NCBI GenBank assembly: GCA_963749365.1
Contig: CAVVME010000003.1
Span: forward strand, 186,001 to 250,000
Direction of reading: 5' to 3'
DNA: 64,000 nt
Origin: WHSW01 sp963749365
GTDB taxonomy: Bacteria > Actinomycetota > Thermoleophilia > Solirubrobacterales > 70-9
The number at the start of each line of letters is the position of its first letter. The stretch's first letter is position 1. The notes under the pieces are model-generated. The model was not told where the DNA came from and did no database searches. It saw nothing but the letters and a program-made list of their open reading frames with translations. This document shows positions 42,979 to 52,086 of the stretch, in pieces. The translations under genes were made by a program, and so were the position numbers.

Positions 42979-44531
42979 AGCGGTTGCGCTCAGATCGCGG
43001 GTTCACGATGGCGCCGGTCGCGATCGCGAGCTCGTTCATCAGCATCGTCGTCGTCGTCTCGGCCACCGCGGTGCAAGGCGACCTCAACCTGACCCGCAAC
43101 GACCTCGACCACAAGCAGGCCTACGAGGCGGCGCGGGCCGGGCTCGCCGACTACGCGTTCCACCTCAACAAGGACACCAACTACTGGACCCGCTGCACCT
43201 CGGTGCCCAGTCCGTCGGCGGTGAACCAGATCGGATCGACGGCGAACCGGCGCCCGGTCCCCGGATCGAGTGGTGGCAGCTACGCCCTGGAGCTCGTCCC
43301 CCGGACCGGCCAGAGCGCCTGCAGCACCTCGGACCCGGTCCTGACGATGATCGAGCAAAGCGGCCCGAGCACGGGCACGTTCCGAATTCGCTCGACCGGC
43401 TATGCGGGCGACGAGCGGCAGTCGATCGTCGCCACGTTCAAGCGCGCCAGCTTCCTCGACTACCTCTACTTCACCCAGTACGAGACGTCGGACCCGGTGA
43501 CCTATCCGACACCCGCCGACATCTCGCGGGCGAACGCGGAGTGCGTGAGGACGATCGCCGAGGGGCGCGACATCACCCCGCCGCACTTCTGCGACGTGAT
43601 CGTGTTCCCGAACTGGGACGACATCAACGGCCCGCTGCACACCAACGACGCGCTCGTCACCTGCGGCTCCCCGGACTTCGGCCGCACGTCGTCGGACACG
43701 ATCGAGGTCAGCTCACCGCCGCAAGGCTGGTATCGCTACTCCGGCTGTAGCGGAAACCCAGACTTCATCGGCACCTTCGTCACCAACGCGCCGGTGCTGA
43801 CCCCGCCGCCGACCAACGCGCAGCTCTCCCTGCTCGCCCAGCAGGGCGGCGCACGGTTCACCGGCCAGACCCGGATCGTGCTCAGCGGGAACACGATGAG
43901 CGTCAACGGCGGGCCGTTCGTCTCGGTGCCGTCGAACGGCGTCATCTACGTCGCCAACGGGGCCTGCTCGTCGAGCTATTCGCCGTTCACCGCGCGATAC
44001 CCGACCACCCTCGGATCGGGATGCGGGAACGTCTACGTGCGCGGGAGCTACTCGGCGCCGCTGACGATCGCGGCGGAGAACGACATCATCGTCTACAACA
44101 ACCTGACCCGGTCGGCGAACGGGATGCTCGGCCTGATCGCGAACAACTTCGTCCGCGTCTACCACCCGTTCCAGGCTCAGGAGCGCAAGGGCGACTGCAG
44201 CGGGGGCAACAACGGCGCCAACCTGCCCACCGGCGCGCCCTGGAACGCGGGGCAGCCGACCCAGATCGACGCCGCGATCCTCGCGATCCAGCACTCGTTC
44301 ATCGTCGACCACTACGACTGCGGCTCGCCGCTCGGCACGCTCTCGGTCAACGGGGCGATCGGGCAGAAGTTCCGCGGCGCCGTCGGGACCTTCAGCGGCT
44401 CGACCCTCGTCTCCGGCTACCAGAAGAACTACAACTACGACGACCGGCTGCGCTACGTCTCGCCGCCGCACTTCCTCGACCCGGTCGAGTCGGCCTGGCA
44501 CATCCAGCGCCAGACGCTCGACTACCCGTAG
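42969..44531 (+). CDS. PilX-like pilus-associated protein
   Basis: This 520-residue protein starts SDRGFTMAPVAIASSFISI, a pilin-like N-terminus without the +5 Glu (Pro/Val there), as in PilX/GspK-type minor components. The exported part is long, rich in Asn, Ser and Gly, with many Cys. It resembles beta-helix or adhesin-like surfaces (NGVIYVANGACSSSY, LTIAAENDIIVYNNL). GTG 42969 overlaps the upstream gene. It is probably part of the pilus tip complex. Confidence 0.8.
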   Translation: MRLKRLRSDRGFTMAPVAIASSFISIVVVVSATAVQGDLNLTRNDLDHKQAYEAARAGLADYAFHLNKDTNYWTRCTSVPSPSAVNQIGSTANRRPVPGSSGGSYALELVPRTGQSACSTSDPVLTMIEQSGPSTGTFRIRSTGYAGDERQSIVATFKRASFLDYLYFTQYETSDPVTYPTPADISRANAECVRTIAEGRDITPPHFCDVIVFPNWDDINGPLHTNDALVTCGSPDFGRTSSDTIEVSSPPQGWYRYSGCSGNPDFIGTFVTNAPVLTPPPTNAQLSLLAQQGGARFTGQTRIVLSGNTMSVNGGPFVSVPSNGVIYVANGACSSSYSPFTARYPTTLGSGCGNVYVRGSYSAPLTIAAENDIIVYNNLTRSANGMLGLIANNFVRVYHPFQAQERKGDCSGGNNGANLPTGAPWNAGQPTQIDAAILAIQHSFIVDHYDCGSPLGTLSVNGAIGQKFRGAVGTFSGSTLVSGYQKNYNYDDRLRYVSPPHFLDPVESAWHIQRQTLDYP

Positions 44532-44561
44532 ACCTCACTCGGGCATCGGCCCGCGGCAGGC

Positions 44562-45359
44562 ATGGTCGCGGAGGTGTCGAACGACCCCGGCATGGCAGCG
44601 ATCGCCGTCGCCCTGTTCGTGCTCGGCGCGGCGCTCGGGAGCTTCGCGACGGTCGTCGCTCACCGGCTCCCGCGCGGCGAGTCGTTCGTCGGCGGGCGCT
44701 CTGGCTGTCCCGCCTGCGGCGCCCAGATCGCCGCCCGCGACAACGTCCCGATCCTCTCCTGGCTCTGGCTCCGAGGCCGCTGCCGCAGCTGCGGCGCGGC
44801 GATCTCGCCGCGCTACCCGCTCGCCGAAGCGGGCCTCGGGGCGCTCTGGGCGGCCACCTACCTGATCCTCGGCTCCGACGACGGCGGCCGGCTCGCGCTC
44901 GGGCTCGTGCTCTGCACGCTGCTGGTCGTGATCACGCTCACCGACCTCGAGCTGCGAGTGATCCCGAACCCGGTGGTCGGGTTCGGGGTTGTGATCGGGA
45001 TCGTGATCGTCGCCCTCAGCGAGCCGGGCGAGCTGCCCGAGAACCTGCTCGCGGCGGCGATCGGCGGCGCGATCCTCGCCCTGATCGCGCTCTCCTATCC
45101 GCGCGGGATGGGCATGGGGGACGCGAAGCTGGTCGCGATGATGGGGATCTTCCTCGGCCGCGCGCTGGCGCCGGCGGTGCTGATCGGATTCGCGGCCGGC
45201 GCCGTCGTCGGGCTGGTGATGATCGCCCGTCACGGTTCCGAGGCGCGCAAGCGCGCGATCCCCTTCGGTCCCTTCCTCGCGTTCGGCGGCGTGGTCGGGC
45301 TCTGGTTCGGGGACGAGATCGTCGACTGGTACGTCGACGAGTTCTTCCCCGGCGCATAG
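44562..45359 (+). CDS. pilD: Prepilin peptidase PilD
   Basis: This 265-residue aspartic membrane protease cleaves and N-methylates prepilins. The zinc tetracysteine C49, C52, C74, C77 (CPAC, CRSC) is complete, as in bifunctional enzymes. The catalytic Asp pair is D128 (ITLTDLELRVIPN) and D187 in GMGMGDAKL. About seven helices follow the cytosolic zinc loop. It is the actinobacterial-type peptidase normally found between aroE and aroC. The start ATG 44562 is preferred; an internal ATG at residue 11 is possible. Confidence 0.94.
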   Translation: MVAEVSNDPGMAAIAVALFVLGAALGSFATVVAHRLPRGESFVGGRSGCPACGAQIAARDNVPILSWLWLRGRCRSCGAAISPRYPLAEAGLGALWAATYLILGSDDGGRLALGLVLCTLLVVITLTDLELRVIPNPVVGFGVVIGIVIVALSEPGELPENLLAAAIGGAILALIALSYPRGMGMGDAKLVAMMGIFLGRALAPAVLIGFAAGAVVGLVMIARHGSEARKRAIPFGPFLAFGGVVGLWFGDEIVDWYVDEFFPGA

Positions 45360-45372
45360 GCGACCGCTCAAA

Positions 45373-45407
45373 GCTCAAGGAAAGACCGGCAAACGCCGAT
45401 CTTGAGC
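45373..45407. promoter_or_regulatory. Nested hairpin upstream of pilM
   Basis: GCTCAAG (45373-45379) pairs with CTTGAGC (45401-45407). Inside is a second stem, CGGC-AAAC-GCCG (45387-45398). Just before, GCTCAAAGCTCAAGG holds a short direct repeat. The element sits in the only gap between pilD and pilM. It may be a transcript structure or a binding site. Confidence 0.5.
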
Positions 45408-45441
45408 ATGAGCGCGACCGTGCGCATTCCGACGGGCAGAA

Positions 45442-46602
45442 GTGTTCTCCAACGCCAAGCAAAAGAGCATGGTCGGCCTCGACATCGAAGCGGGGAGCAT
45501 TGCCGCCAGCGAGGTCGGGGTCAACGGCAGCCTGCGGGTTCTTCGCCACGGGATCGCCCCGCTCGATCCCGGGGTCTTTCGCGAGGGTGAGGTCAGCGAC
45601 CCGGAGGCGCTCGCGAGCGCGCTCAAGGGCCTCTTTGCCGAGCACAAGCTCTCGAAGGACGTCAGGCTCGGAGTCGCCAACCAGCGGATCGCGGTCCGGA
45701 CCCTGTACCTGCCGCTGATCGAGAACGCCGGCGAGCTCGAGACCGCGATCCGCTTCCAGGCGCAGGAGCACGTCCCGATGCCGCTCGATCAGGCAGTGCT
45801 CGACTGGGAGGTGATCGGCCACCGGACGACCGAGAACGGCGAGCCGCGGGTCGAGGTGGTGGTCGTCGCGGCGCGTCGCGACATGATCAACCTGCTGCTC
45901 GAGGCGGTCGAGAAGGCGGGCCTGCGGGCGGTCGGGATCGACCTCTCCGCGTTCGGGATGATCCGTGCCCTGAAGGAGGCGGGCCGTGCCGGGGTGGGCG
46001 CAACCGACTTCGTCGCCGCTCCGACCGTCTCCTACGAGGAGCGCGTCGCCCAGCGGGCCGCGGGTGGAGAGCCCGTTGCACCGACGACGCCCGACACCCA
46101 GCCCGTCCAACCGGCGCAGCTCTACTGCAACCTCGGCGACGTCGTCAACCTCGCGGTCGCGCAGGGAGCTTCCTGTCTCTTCACCCGGATCTCGCCGCTC
46201 GGGATCGAGGGCATCGCCCAGCGACTCGCCGAGCGACGCCAGCTCAACCTGATCCACGCGCGCCAGTGGCTCGTCCATGTCGGACTCCAGGCTCCGGTCG
46301 AGGAGATCGAGGGCGACGAGGAGACCGTGCGCGCTACTCGTGAGGCGCTTGACGAGGGGGCGGGCAAGCTCGCCGACGAGATCCGGCTCTCGCTCGAGTT
46401 CTACGGCGCCCAGGAGGGCGCCGTCGCGGTCGACGGGATCGTCGCCTGCGGTCCGGGGACGACGATCCCGGGACTCGTCGAGCGGCTCCAGCGCGACCTC
46501 GGACACCCGTTCTCGGTCGGACGGCCAAGCGCGCTCGGCGCGCTCGATGAGGCGGCGGCCGCCCGACTGACGCTCTCCTACGGCCTCGCCTTGGAGGGCT
46601 AA
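45442..46602 (+). CDS. pilM: Pilus assembly ATPase-like protein PilM
   Basis: This 386-residue actin-like protein of the PilM/FtsA group has the phosphate-1-like entry VGLDIEAGSIAASEV, the PilM signature LPLIENAGELETAIRFQAQEHVP (split here about 75-97) and a late GPGTTIPGLVERLQ. It binds nucleotide and the cytosolic tail of PilN, linking the motor to the alignment complex. GTG 45442 is used; there is no ATG nearby. pilN follows 2 nt later. Confidence 0.93.
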   Translation: MFSNAKQKSMVGLDIEAGSIAASEVGVNGSLRVLRHGIAPLDPGVFREGEVSDPEALASALKGLFAEHKLSKDVRLGVANQRIAVRTLYLPLIENAGELETAIRFQAQEHVPMPLDQAVLDWEVIGHRTTENGEPRVEVVVVAARRDMINLLLEAVEKAGLRAVGIDLSAFGMIRALKEAGRAGVGATDFVAAPTVSYEERVAQRAAGGEPVAPTTPDTQPVQPAQLYCNLGDVVNLAVAQGASCLFTRISPLGIEGIAQRLAERRQLNLIHARQWLVHVGLQAPVEEIEGDEETVRATREALDEGAGKLADEIRLSLEFYGAQEGAVAVDGIVACGPGTTIPGLVERLQRDLGHPFSVGRPSALGALDEAAAARLTLSYGLALEG

Positions 46603-46604
46603 CG

Positions 46605-47463
46605 GTGCGCCCGGTCAACCTGATCCCGCCCGAGAAGCGACGCGGCGATCGCGCCCCTTCGCGAACCGGGGTGCTGCCGTACGTGATCGTCGCCGCGCTC
46701 GCGATCGCCGTCGTCCTGGTGACGTTCATGACTCTGACCGGCAAGCAGATCAGCGACCGCGAGGCCCAGGTCGCGAGCCTTCAAGCCCAGGAGCAGGCGG
46801 CGACGGCTCGCGCCGATGCGCTGCGTCCCTATGCCGAGTTCGCCTCGCTTTCGCAGGCGCGTGACGCGACCGTCACCAGCCTCGCCCAGAGCCGCTTCGA
46901 CTGGGAGCGGGTGCTGCGCGAGCTCGCCCTTGTGATCCCGGGAGACATCTGGCTCACCGGCGCGACCGGCACGGTCAACCCGACGGTTCAGCTGCAAGGC
47001 GCGACCGTGGTCGAGGGCCGAGACACCGTCGCCGGCCCGGCGCTGGAGCTGGTCGGATGCGGCGCGAACCAGCGCGCGGTGGCGGGCTTCCTCGCCGCGC
47101 TGCGAGACATCGACGGGGTCACCCGTGTCGGAATCGCCTCGTCGGAGCGGAGCGCCGGGGACATCGCGCTCGACAGCGGCACGGGCGACACCAGCTCGGA
47201 CTGCCGCACCAGGCCCGCGATCGCCAGGTTCGAGGTGGTGGTGGCATTCGACGCGGTGCCCGGCGCCGGCCGTGCCCGGCGCGGCGCCCGTCCCCGGTAC
47301 GGCGCCTGATCCGGCGACGACGGGATCGACCGCCGCCACGACATCGGCCGAGCCGTCGAACCAGTCGGCGACGCCCGAGCAGCAGCAGGCTCGCGACTCG
47401 GCGGCGGAGCAGACCGGGGAGGCGAGCAACGCCGCGAACGTGCTCCCGGGGGTGGCTCGGTGA
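46605..47463 (+). CDS. pilN: Pilus alignment protein PilN with +1 frameshift near its end
   Basis: PilN has the cytosolic motif RPVNLIPPEKRRGD that docks into PilM, one transmembrane helix (VIVAALAIAVVLVTF), a coiled coil and an exported domain. The unshifted frame ends at 47309 with an odd tail (GRARRGARPRYGA). A +1 step near 47,268 instead gives a Pro/Ala/Thr tail ending at 47463, where the stop overlaps the pilO GTG as GTGA. That is the coupling seen elsewhere in the operon. The longer product is likely the true one. Confidence 0.85.
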
Positions 47464-48350
47464 AGCGCAGCGACCGGATGATCGTGATCGGGATCGCCCT
47501 GCTGGGGCTGCTGGCCGCGTTCTACTTCCTCGCCGTGGCGCCGAAGCGCGAGGAGCTCTCCGAGCTCGACCAGGAGATCGCCGCCCTCGAAGCCTCGGTC
47601 GCCGAGCAGGAGCAGATCGCGGCGTTCGCGGAGCAGGCGAAGGCCGATTACGACCGTGACTACCACCGGCTCGTCGTCCTCGGCAAGGCGATCCCGGGCG
47701 ACGACGACTCGGCCAGCCTGATCGAGCAGACCCAATCGCTCGCGGATCGCTCGCAGGTGGACTTCCGCACGATCGTGCTCGCCGCGGCGCCGGTCGAGAC
47801 GGCCCTCCCGCCGGCGGCACAGACAACCGCCGAGTCGGCGCCCAGCGGAACGCCGACCAGCGAGTCCGAGGGCGAGGCCTCGGCGTCGGGCGAGGCACCG
47901 GCCGCGGGTGAGACGACGACCACCGCGCCGGCGACGCCCGCCGCGGTGCCGGCCACCGAGACGGCGGCGGCGGCGCTGCCGATCGGCGCCACGGTCGGCT
48001 CCGCCGGACTGCCCGTGCTGCCCTACGACCTGACCTTCAACGGAGGGTTCTTCGAGATCGCGGACTTCATGTCCGAGCTCGACGGGATGGTGAGCATCGA
48101 GTCGAAGGGGATCGGCGTCGACGGTCGCTTGATCACGGTCGACGGGTTCACGCTGCTCGGTGACCAGGACAAGGGCTTTCCCAACCTGAGCGCCAACCTG
48201 CATGTGACCACCTACGTCGCCCCGGCCGACCAAGGTACGACCGCGGGGGCAACGGAGACGGCGCCGGCACCTGTGCCCGGGGTGCCGGTCGCGCCCGCGA
48301 CGCCGACGACGCCGACGACCACCGCGGCGCCCGGGACGGTGACCCCGTGA
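47460..48350 (+). CDS. pilO: Pilus alignment protein PilO
   Basis: This 296-residue protein has a short cytosolic start, one transmembrane helix (VIGIALLGLLAAFYFLAVAP), a coiled coil (SELDQEIAALEASVAEQEQ), then a ferredoxin-like domain. The domain is interrupted by an Ala/Thr/Glu-rich linker of about 60 residues. The C-terminus is Pro/Thr-rich, like the PilN tail. It forms the PilN-PilO heterodimer in the membrane. It overlaps both neighbours by 4 nt. Confidence 0.92.
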   Translation: MKRSDRMIVIGIALLGLLAAFYFLAVAPKREELSELDQEIAALEASVAEQEQIAAFAEQAKADYDRDYHRLVVLGKAIPGDDDSASLIEQTQSLADRSQVDFRTIVLAAAPVETALPPAAQTTAESAPSGTPTSESEGEASASGEAPAAGETTTTAPATPAAVPATETAAAALPIGATVGSAGLPVLPYDLTFNGGFFEIADFMSELDGMVSIESKGIGVDGRLITVDGFTLLGDQDKGFPNLSANLHVTTYVAPADQGTTAGATETAPAPVPGVPVAPATPTTPTTTAAPGTVTP

Positions 48351-49318
48351 AGCGCCCCCAGCTCCAGCTCCCGAAGGGAGGGCTTCGCCGCCCGAAGCGG
48401 GCGCGCTCGGCCGCGAAGCCAAAGCGACCACAGGTCCAGGCTCCCAAGTTCGTCAACGATCTCTACAGCGACATGCGCGACCGCCGCCTGCTCGTCCCGG
48501 CGCTGGCGCTGCTCGTTGCGCTGGTCGCGGTGCCGCTGCTGCTCTCGGGCTCGAGCGAGCCGGCCGTCCCGCCGCCCGTCGCTTCGGCGGTCGATGCCGA
48601 GGACGCCGCCGCTGTCGCGCCGGCGGTCCTCGCCGAGGAGGTCGGCGTCCGCAACTACCGCAAGCGGCTCGCCTCGCTGCGCGAGACGAACCCGTTCGCG
48701 CAAAAGTTCACCCTCCCGGCCGGTGGCGGCGGGGGCGGGGGCGGCGGGGGTTCGGGGGCGGCGACCGAGACCTCGACCAGCAGCTCGACCACGATCTCCG
48801 GCTCCGGCGCTTCGACCACGGTGACCGAGACGTCGAGCAGCACCGAGACGGTCCCGAGTGGCGGCGGCTCGACGACCGAGATCGACAGCACGACGGTCGA
48901 CCAGACCACCGTCGAGCAGGAGCCCGAGATCCGTTTCTTCGCCGGGCGCGTCGACGTCACCGTCGGACGGCTCGGCAAGGCGAAGCAGATCGAGGACGTC
49001 CGCCGACTCGACTTCCTGCCCAACGACAAGGCGCCGGTGGTCGCCTTCATCGGCCTGCGCGAGGGCGCCGAGCGAGCGCTGTTCTCGGTCTCCAGCGACG
49101 TCGCCGAGACGAAGGGCGACGGCTCCTGCGCGCCGAAGAAGCCGGCGCCGTGCCAGTTCCTCACGCTGGCGGTCGGCGACGAGCGGCGGTTCAAGTTCGC
49201 CGATGGCCGCACCTACCGGCTCAAGCTCCTGGCCACGCACCTGGTCCGGATCCCGGACCCGCGCCGGAGCGGATCCGACGGCGGCCAGAACGGCGGTCCC
49301 CACACCGGCGACGGCTGA
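48347..49318 (+). CDS. PilP-position membrane protein with glycine and Ser/Thr linker
   Basis: This 323-residue protein closes the pilMNO operon. It has a basic cytosolic start, one transmembrane helix (LLVPALALLVALVAVPLLL), a RETNPFAQKF motif, a run of ten Gly, a Ser/Thr/Glu-rich linker of about 80 residues and a small beta domain (IRFFAGRVDVTVGRLG ... YRLKLLATHL). No secretin exists here, so it is not a classical lipoprotein PilP. The position and RxxNPF motif suggest an equivalent. It overlaps pilO by 4 nt. Confidence 0.75.
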   Translation: MKRPQLQLPKGGLRRPKRARSAAKPKRPQVQAPKFVNDLYSDMRDRRLLVPALALLVALVAVPLLLSGSSEPAVPPPVASAVDAEDAAAVAPAVLAEEVGVRNYRKRLASLRETNPFAQKFTLPAGGGGGGGGGGSGAATETSTSSSTTISGSGASTTVTETSSSTETVPSGGGSTTEIDSTTVDQTTVEQEPEIRFFAGRVDVTVGRLGKAKQIEDVRRLDFLPNDKAPVVAFIGLREGAERALFSVSSDVAETKGDGSCAPKKPAPCQFLTLAVGDERRFKFADGRTYRLKLLATHLVRIPDPRRSGSDGGQNGGPHTGDG

Positions 49319-49384
49319 ACCGCGCCGCCCGGCGCTCGCCTCGCCCCGGCGGAGATCGCACCCGGGCATCTAGATTGAAGCGCG

Positions 49385-50551
49385 ATGACCGCGTTCCGGT
49401 TCACGACCGCGGGCGAGTCGCACGGGCCCGGGCTCGTGGCGATCGTCGAGGGCCTGCCCGCAGGGCTCAAGCTCGACCACGAGCGGATCGACCGCGAGAT
49501 GGCGCGGCGTCAACTCGGCCACGGACGCGGCGGGCGGATGAAGATCGAGCGCGACGCGGTCGAGGTTCGAGCCGGAGTCCGCCACGGGCGCACGCTCGGC
49601 AGCCCGGTCGCGCTCCTGGTCGCCAACCGCGACTACGAGAACTGGGATCAGCGGATGAATCCGTGGCCGGTCGATGCGGAGGTCGAGGAGTCACACCTGC
49701 CGCGCCCCGGTCACGCCGACCTGGTCGGGTCGTTGAAGTACGGGCACCGCGACGTCCGCAACGTGCTCGAGCGCGCCAGCGCCCGTGAGACCGCGGCGCG
49801 GGTGGCCGCCGGCGCCCTGGCGAAGGAGTTCCTGGCGGCGCTCGGGGTCAGCGTCCACAGCCACGTGCTGCGAATCGCATCGGTGAGCGTCTCCGATCCG
49901 GGCGAGCCGGGGCCCGAGGACTTTGAGTCGATCGACGAGTCACCGGTGCGCTGCCTCGACCCCGAGGCCGAAGCGGCGATGGTGGCCGAGATCGATCGGC
50001 TGCGCAAGGCCAACGAGAGCCTCGGCGGGGTGTTCGAGGTGCGGGCGTTCGGGCTGCTCCCGGGCCTCGGCTCGCACGTCGCCTGGGACGAGCGGCTCGA
50101 CGGGCGCCTCGCCCACGCCGTGGTCTCGATCCAGGCGGTGAAGGGGGTCTCGATCGGCGAGGCGTGGGAGGTCGCCGCCAGCCCCGGCTCGGAGTCACAC
50201 GACGAGATCTTCTGGTCGGACGAGCGCGGCTATCACCGCGAGACGAACCGCGCCGGCGGGATCGAGGGCGGGATGTCGAACGGCGAGCCGCTGGTCGTCC
50301 GCGGCGCCCTGAAGCCGATCTCGACCCTGACCAAGCCGTTGCGCTCGGTCGACACCGAGAGCAAGCAGCCGGCGCAGGCGATGCGTGAGCGCACCGACTC
50401 GACCGTGGTCCCGGCGGCGGGGGTGGTGGCCGAGGCGATGGTCGCGCTCGTGCTCGCGCGGTGCTATCGGGAGAAGTTCGGCGGCGACCACATCGACGAC
50501 GTTCTCGCCGCCGCGCAGGCGTACCGGGAGCGGATCGAGTGGCGGCGCTAG
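49385..50551 (+). CDS. aroC: Chorismate synthase
   Basis: This 388-residue FMN-dependent enzyme makes chorismate from EPSP, the last shikimate step. Signatures are RFTTAGESHGPGL at the start, RPGHADLVGSLKYGHRDVRNVLERASARETAAR (seen in parts at about residues 105-140) and the late GGMSNGEPLV with TDSTVVPAAG. ATG 49385 follows TAGATT (49371-49376) by 8 nt, so the shikimate operon restarts here with its own promoter-like box after the pilus genes. It overlaps aroKB by 13 nt. Confidence 0.96.
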   Translation: MTAFRFTTAGESHGPGLVAIVEGLPAGLKLDHERIDREMARRQLGHGRGGRMKIERDAVEVRAGVRHGRTLGSPVALLVANRDYENWDQRMNPWPVDAEVEESHLPRPGHADLVGSLKYGHRDVRNVLERASARETAARVAAGALAKEFLAALGVSVHSHVLRIASVSVSDPGEPGPEDFESIDESPVRCLDPEAEAAMVAEIDRLRKANESLGGVFEVRAFGLLPGLGSHVAWDERLDGRLAHAVVSIQAVKGVSIGEAWEVAASPGSESHDEIFWSDERGYHRETNRAGGIEGGMSNGEPLVVRGALKPISTLTKPLRSVDTESKQPAQAMRERTDSTVVPAAGVVAEAMVALVLARCYREKFGGDHIDDVLAAAQAYRERIEWRR

Positions 50552-52086
50552 GAACCCGACGACGGCCCTCGCTCGTCCTGATCGGCTTCATGGGGGCGGG
50601 CAAGTCGCGCGCCGCGCGCGCCGCCCGAGAGGCCGGGCACGAGGTGCTCGACACCGACGAGCTGCTCGAGCGCGAGCTCGGGATGCCGATCGACGAGTTC
50701 TTCGCCAGCCACGGCGAGGCGGAGTTCCGGCGCCGCGAGGGCGCCTTCGAGAGCGCGCTGCTCGAGCGCACCGACGGCGCGGTGATCGCGCTCGGGGGCG
50801 GCAGCGTGCTCTCCGAGAGCGTCCGCGAGGCGCTCGGCCGCCATCTCGTCGTCTGGCTCGAGGTCGATCCGGAGACCGCCTGGGAGCGGGTTGAGGGCAA
50901 GCGGCCGCTGGCCGCCGACCGCGGGCCCTTCGAGGCGCTGCTCGCCGAGCGTCGCCCCTACTACGAGGCGCTCGCCGACGTCGTCCTGCCACAGGGCGAC
51001 GACGTCGCCGCGCGGGCGCTGCCGGCGCTCGCTGCGCTCCGCGACCTGACGCCTGGCACCCGGCTCGCCTGGGCACAGAGCGAATCCGGGGGCTATCCGG
51101 TCTTCTTCGGTCGCGGCCTGCTCGCGAGCGGGTTCTGGCCCGTGGACGGGGGCCGCTTCCTGATCACCGACACCGAGGTCGGAGGCCTCTACGGCGGCGC
51201 GGTCGAGCCGCTTGCCGCCACGATTGCGGTCGAACCGGGCGAGGCGGCGAAGACGCTCGCCTCGGCAGAGCGGGTGCTCGGCGAGCTTGCGGAGGCGGGC
51301 ATGGCCCGGTCGGACCACGTCGTCGCCCTCGGCGGCGGCGTGATCGGGGACCTGGCCGGGTTCTGCGCCGCCACCTACCAGCGCGGCGTCGCCGTCGTCC
51401 AGGTGCCGACGACGCTGGTCGCCCAGGTCGATTCGGCCTACGGCGGCAAGACCGGCGTCGACCTGCCGGCGGCCAAGAACTACGTCGGCGCCTACCACCT
51501 GCCGGCGGCGGTGCTCTGCGATCCCTCGCTGCTGGCGACGCTGTCGGCGGCCGAGCTCGCCGCCGGGTTCGTCGAGGTGATCAAGACGGCGCTGATCGCC
51601 GGCGGCTCGCTGTGGGAGCGCGTCAGCTCGATCGAGGAGCTCGACCCCGCCGCGCTCGACGAGGTGATCTTCGACTGCCTGCGGACGAAGCTGCGGATCG
51701 TCGGCGCCGACGAGCGTGACGCCAGCCTGCGCCAGGTGCTCAATCTCGGCCACACGGTCGGGCACGCAATCGAGACCGCGAGCGGCTATCGGCGCTACCG
51801 CCACGGCGAGGCGGTCGGGCTCGGGCTGCTCGCGACCCTGCGTCTCTCCGGCGCCGACGAGCTCCGCCAGCGGGTGGTCGGCCTGCTCTCGCGCCACGAT
51901 CTGCCGGTCCGGCTCGACACCGAGGTCGAGACCGAGACGGTGCTCGAGGCGATCGGCCGCGACAAGAAGCGGACCGCGCAGGGGGTCGGTTTCGTGCTGC
52001 TCGAGCGAGCCGGCGAGCCGCTGCCGGGAAACGTGGTCGACCCGGATAGGGTGCGGGCCGCCGTGCAGGAGCTCCACGCAGCGTGA
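50539..52086 (+). CDS. aroKB: Fused shikimate kinase / 3-dehydroquinate synthase
   Basis: This 515-residue fusion carries two shikimate-pathway enzymes. Residues 1-165 are shikimate kinase: P-loop GFMGAGKS (16-23), LDTDELLERELG, FRRREGAFESALL and GGGSVLSE. The rest is the NAD- and metal-dependent dehydroquinate synthase: GGGVIGDLAGFCAATY, QVPTTLVAQVDSAYGGKTGVD, and the metal His in NLGHTVGHAIE and RHGEAVGLG. GTG 50539 overlaps aroC. Both halves keep their key residues. The stop overlaps the aroQ start by 4 nt. Confidence 0.95.
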   Translation: MAALGTRRRPSLVLIGFMGAGKSRAARAAREAGHEVLDTDELLERELGMPIDEFFASHGEAEFRRREGAFESALLERTDGAVIALGGGSVLSESVREALGRHLVVWLEVDPETAWERVEGKRPLAADRGPFEALLAERRPYYEALADVVLPQGDDVAARALPALAALRDLTPGTRLAWAQSESGGYPVFFGRGLLASGFWPVDGGRFLITDTEVGGLYGGAVEPLAATIAVEPGEAAKTLASAERVLGELAEAGMARSDHVVALGGGVIGDLAGFCAATYQRGVAVVQVPTTLVAQVDSAYGGKTGVDLPAAKNYVGAYHLPAAVLCDPSLLATLSAAELAAGFVEVIKTALIAGGSLWERVSSIEELDPAALDEVIFDCLRTKLRIVGADERDASLRQVLNLGHTVGHAIETASGYRRYRHGEAVGLGLLATLRLSGADELRQRVVGLLSRHDLPVRLDTEVETETVLEAIGRDKKRTAQGVGFVLLERAGEPLPGNVVDPDRVRAAVQELHAA

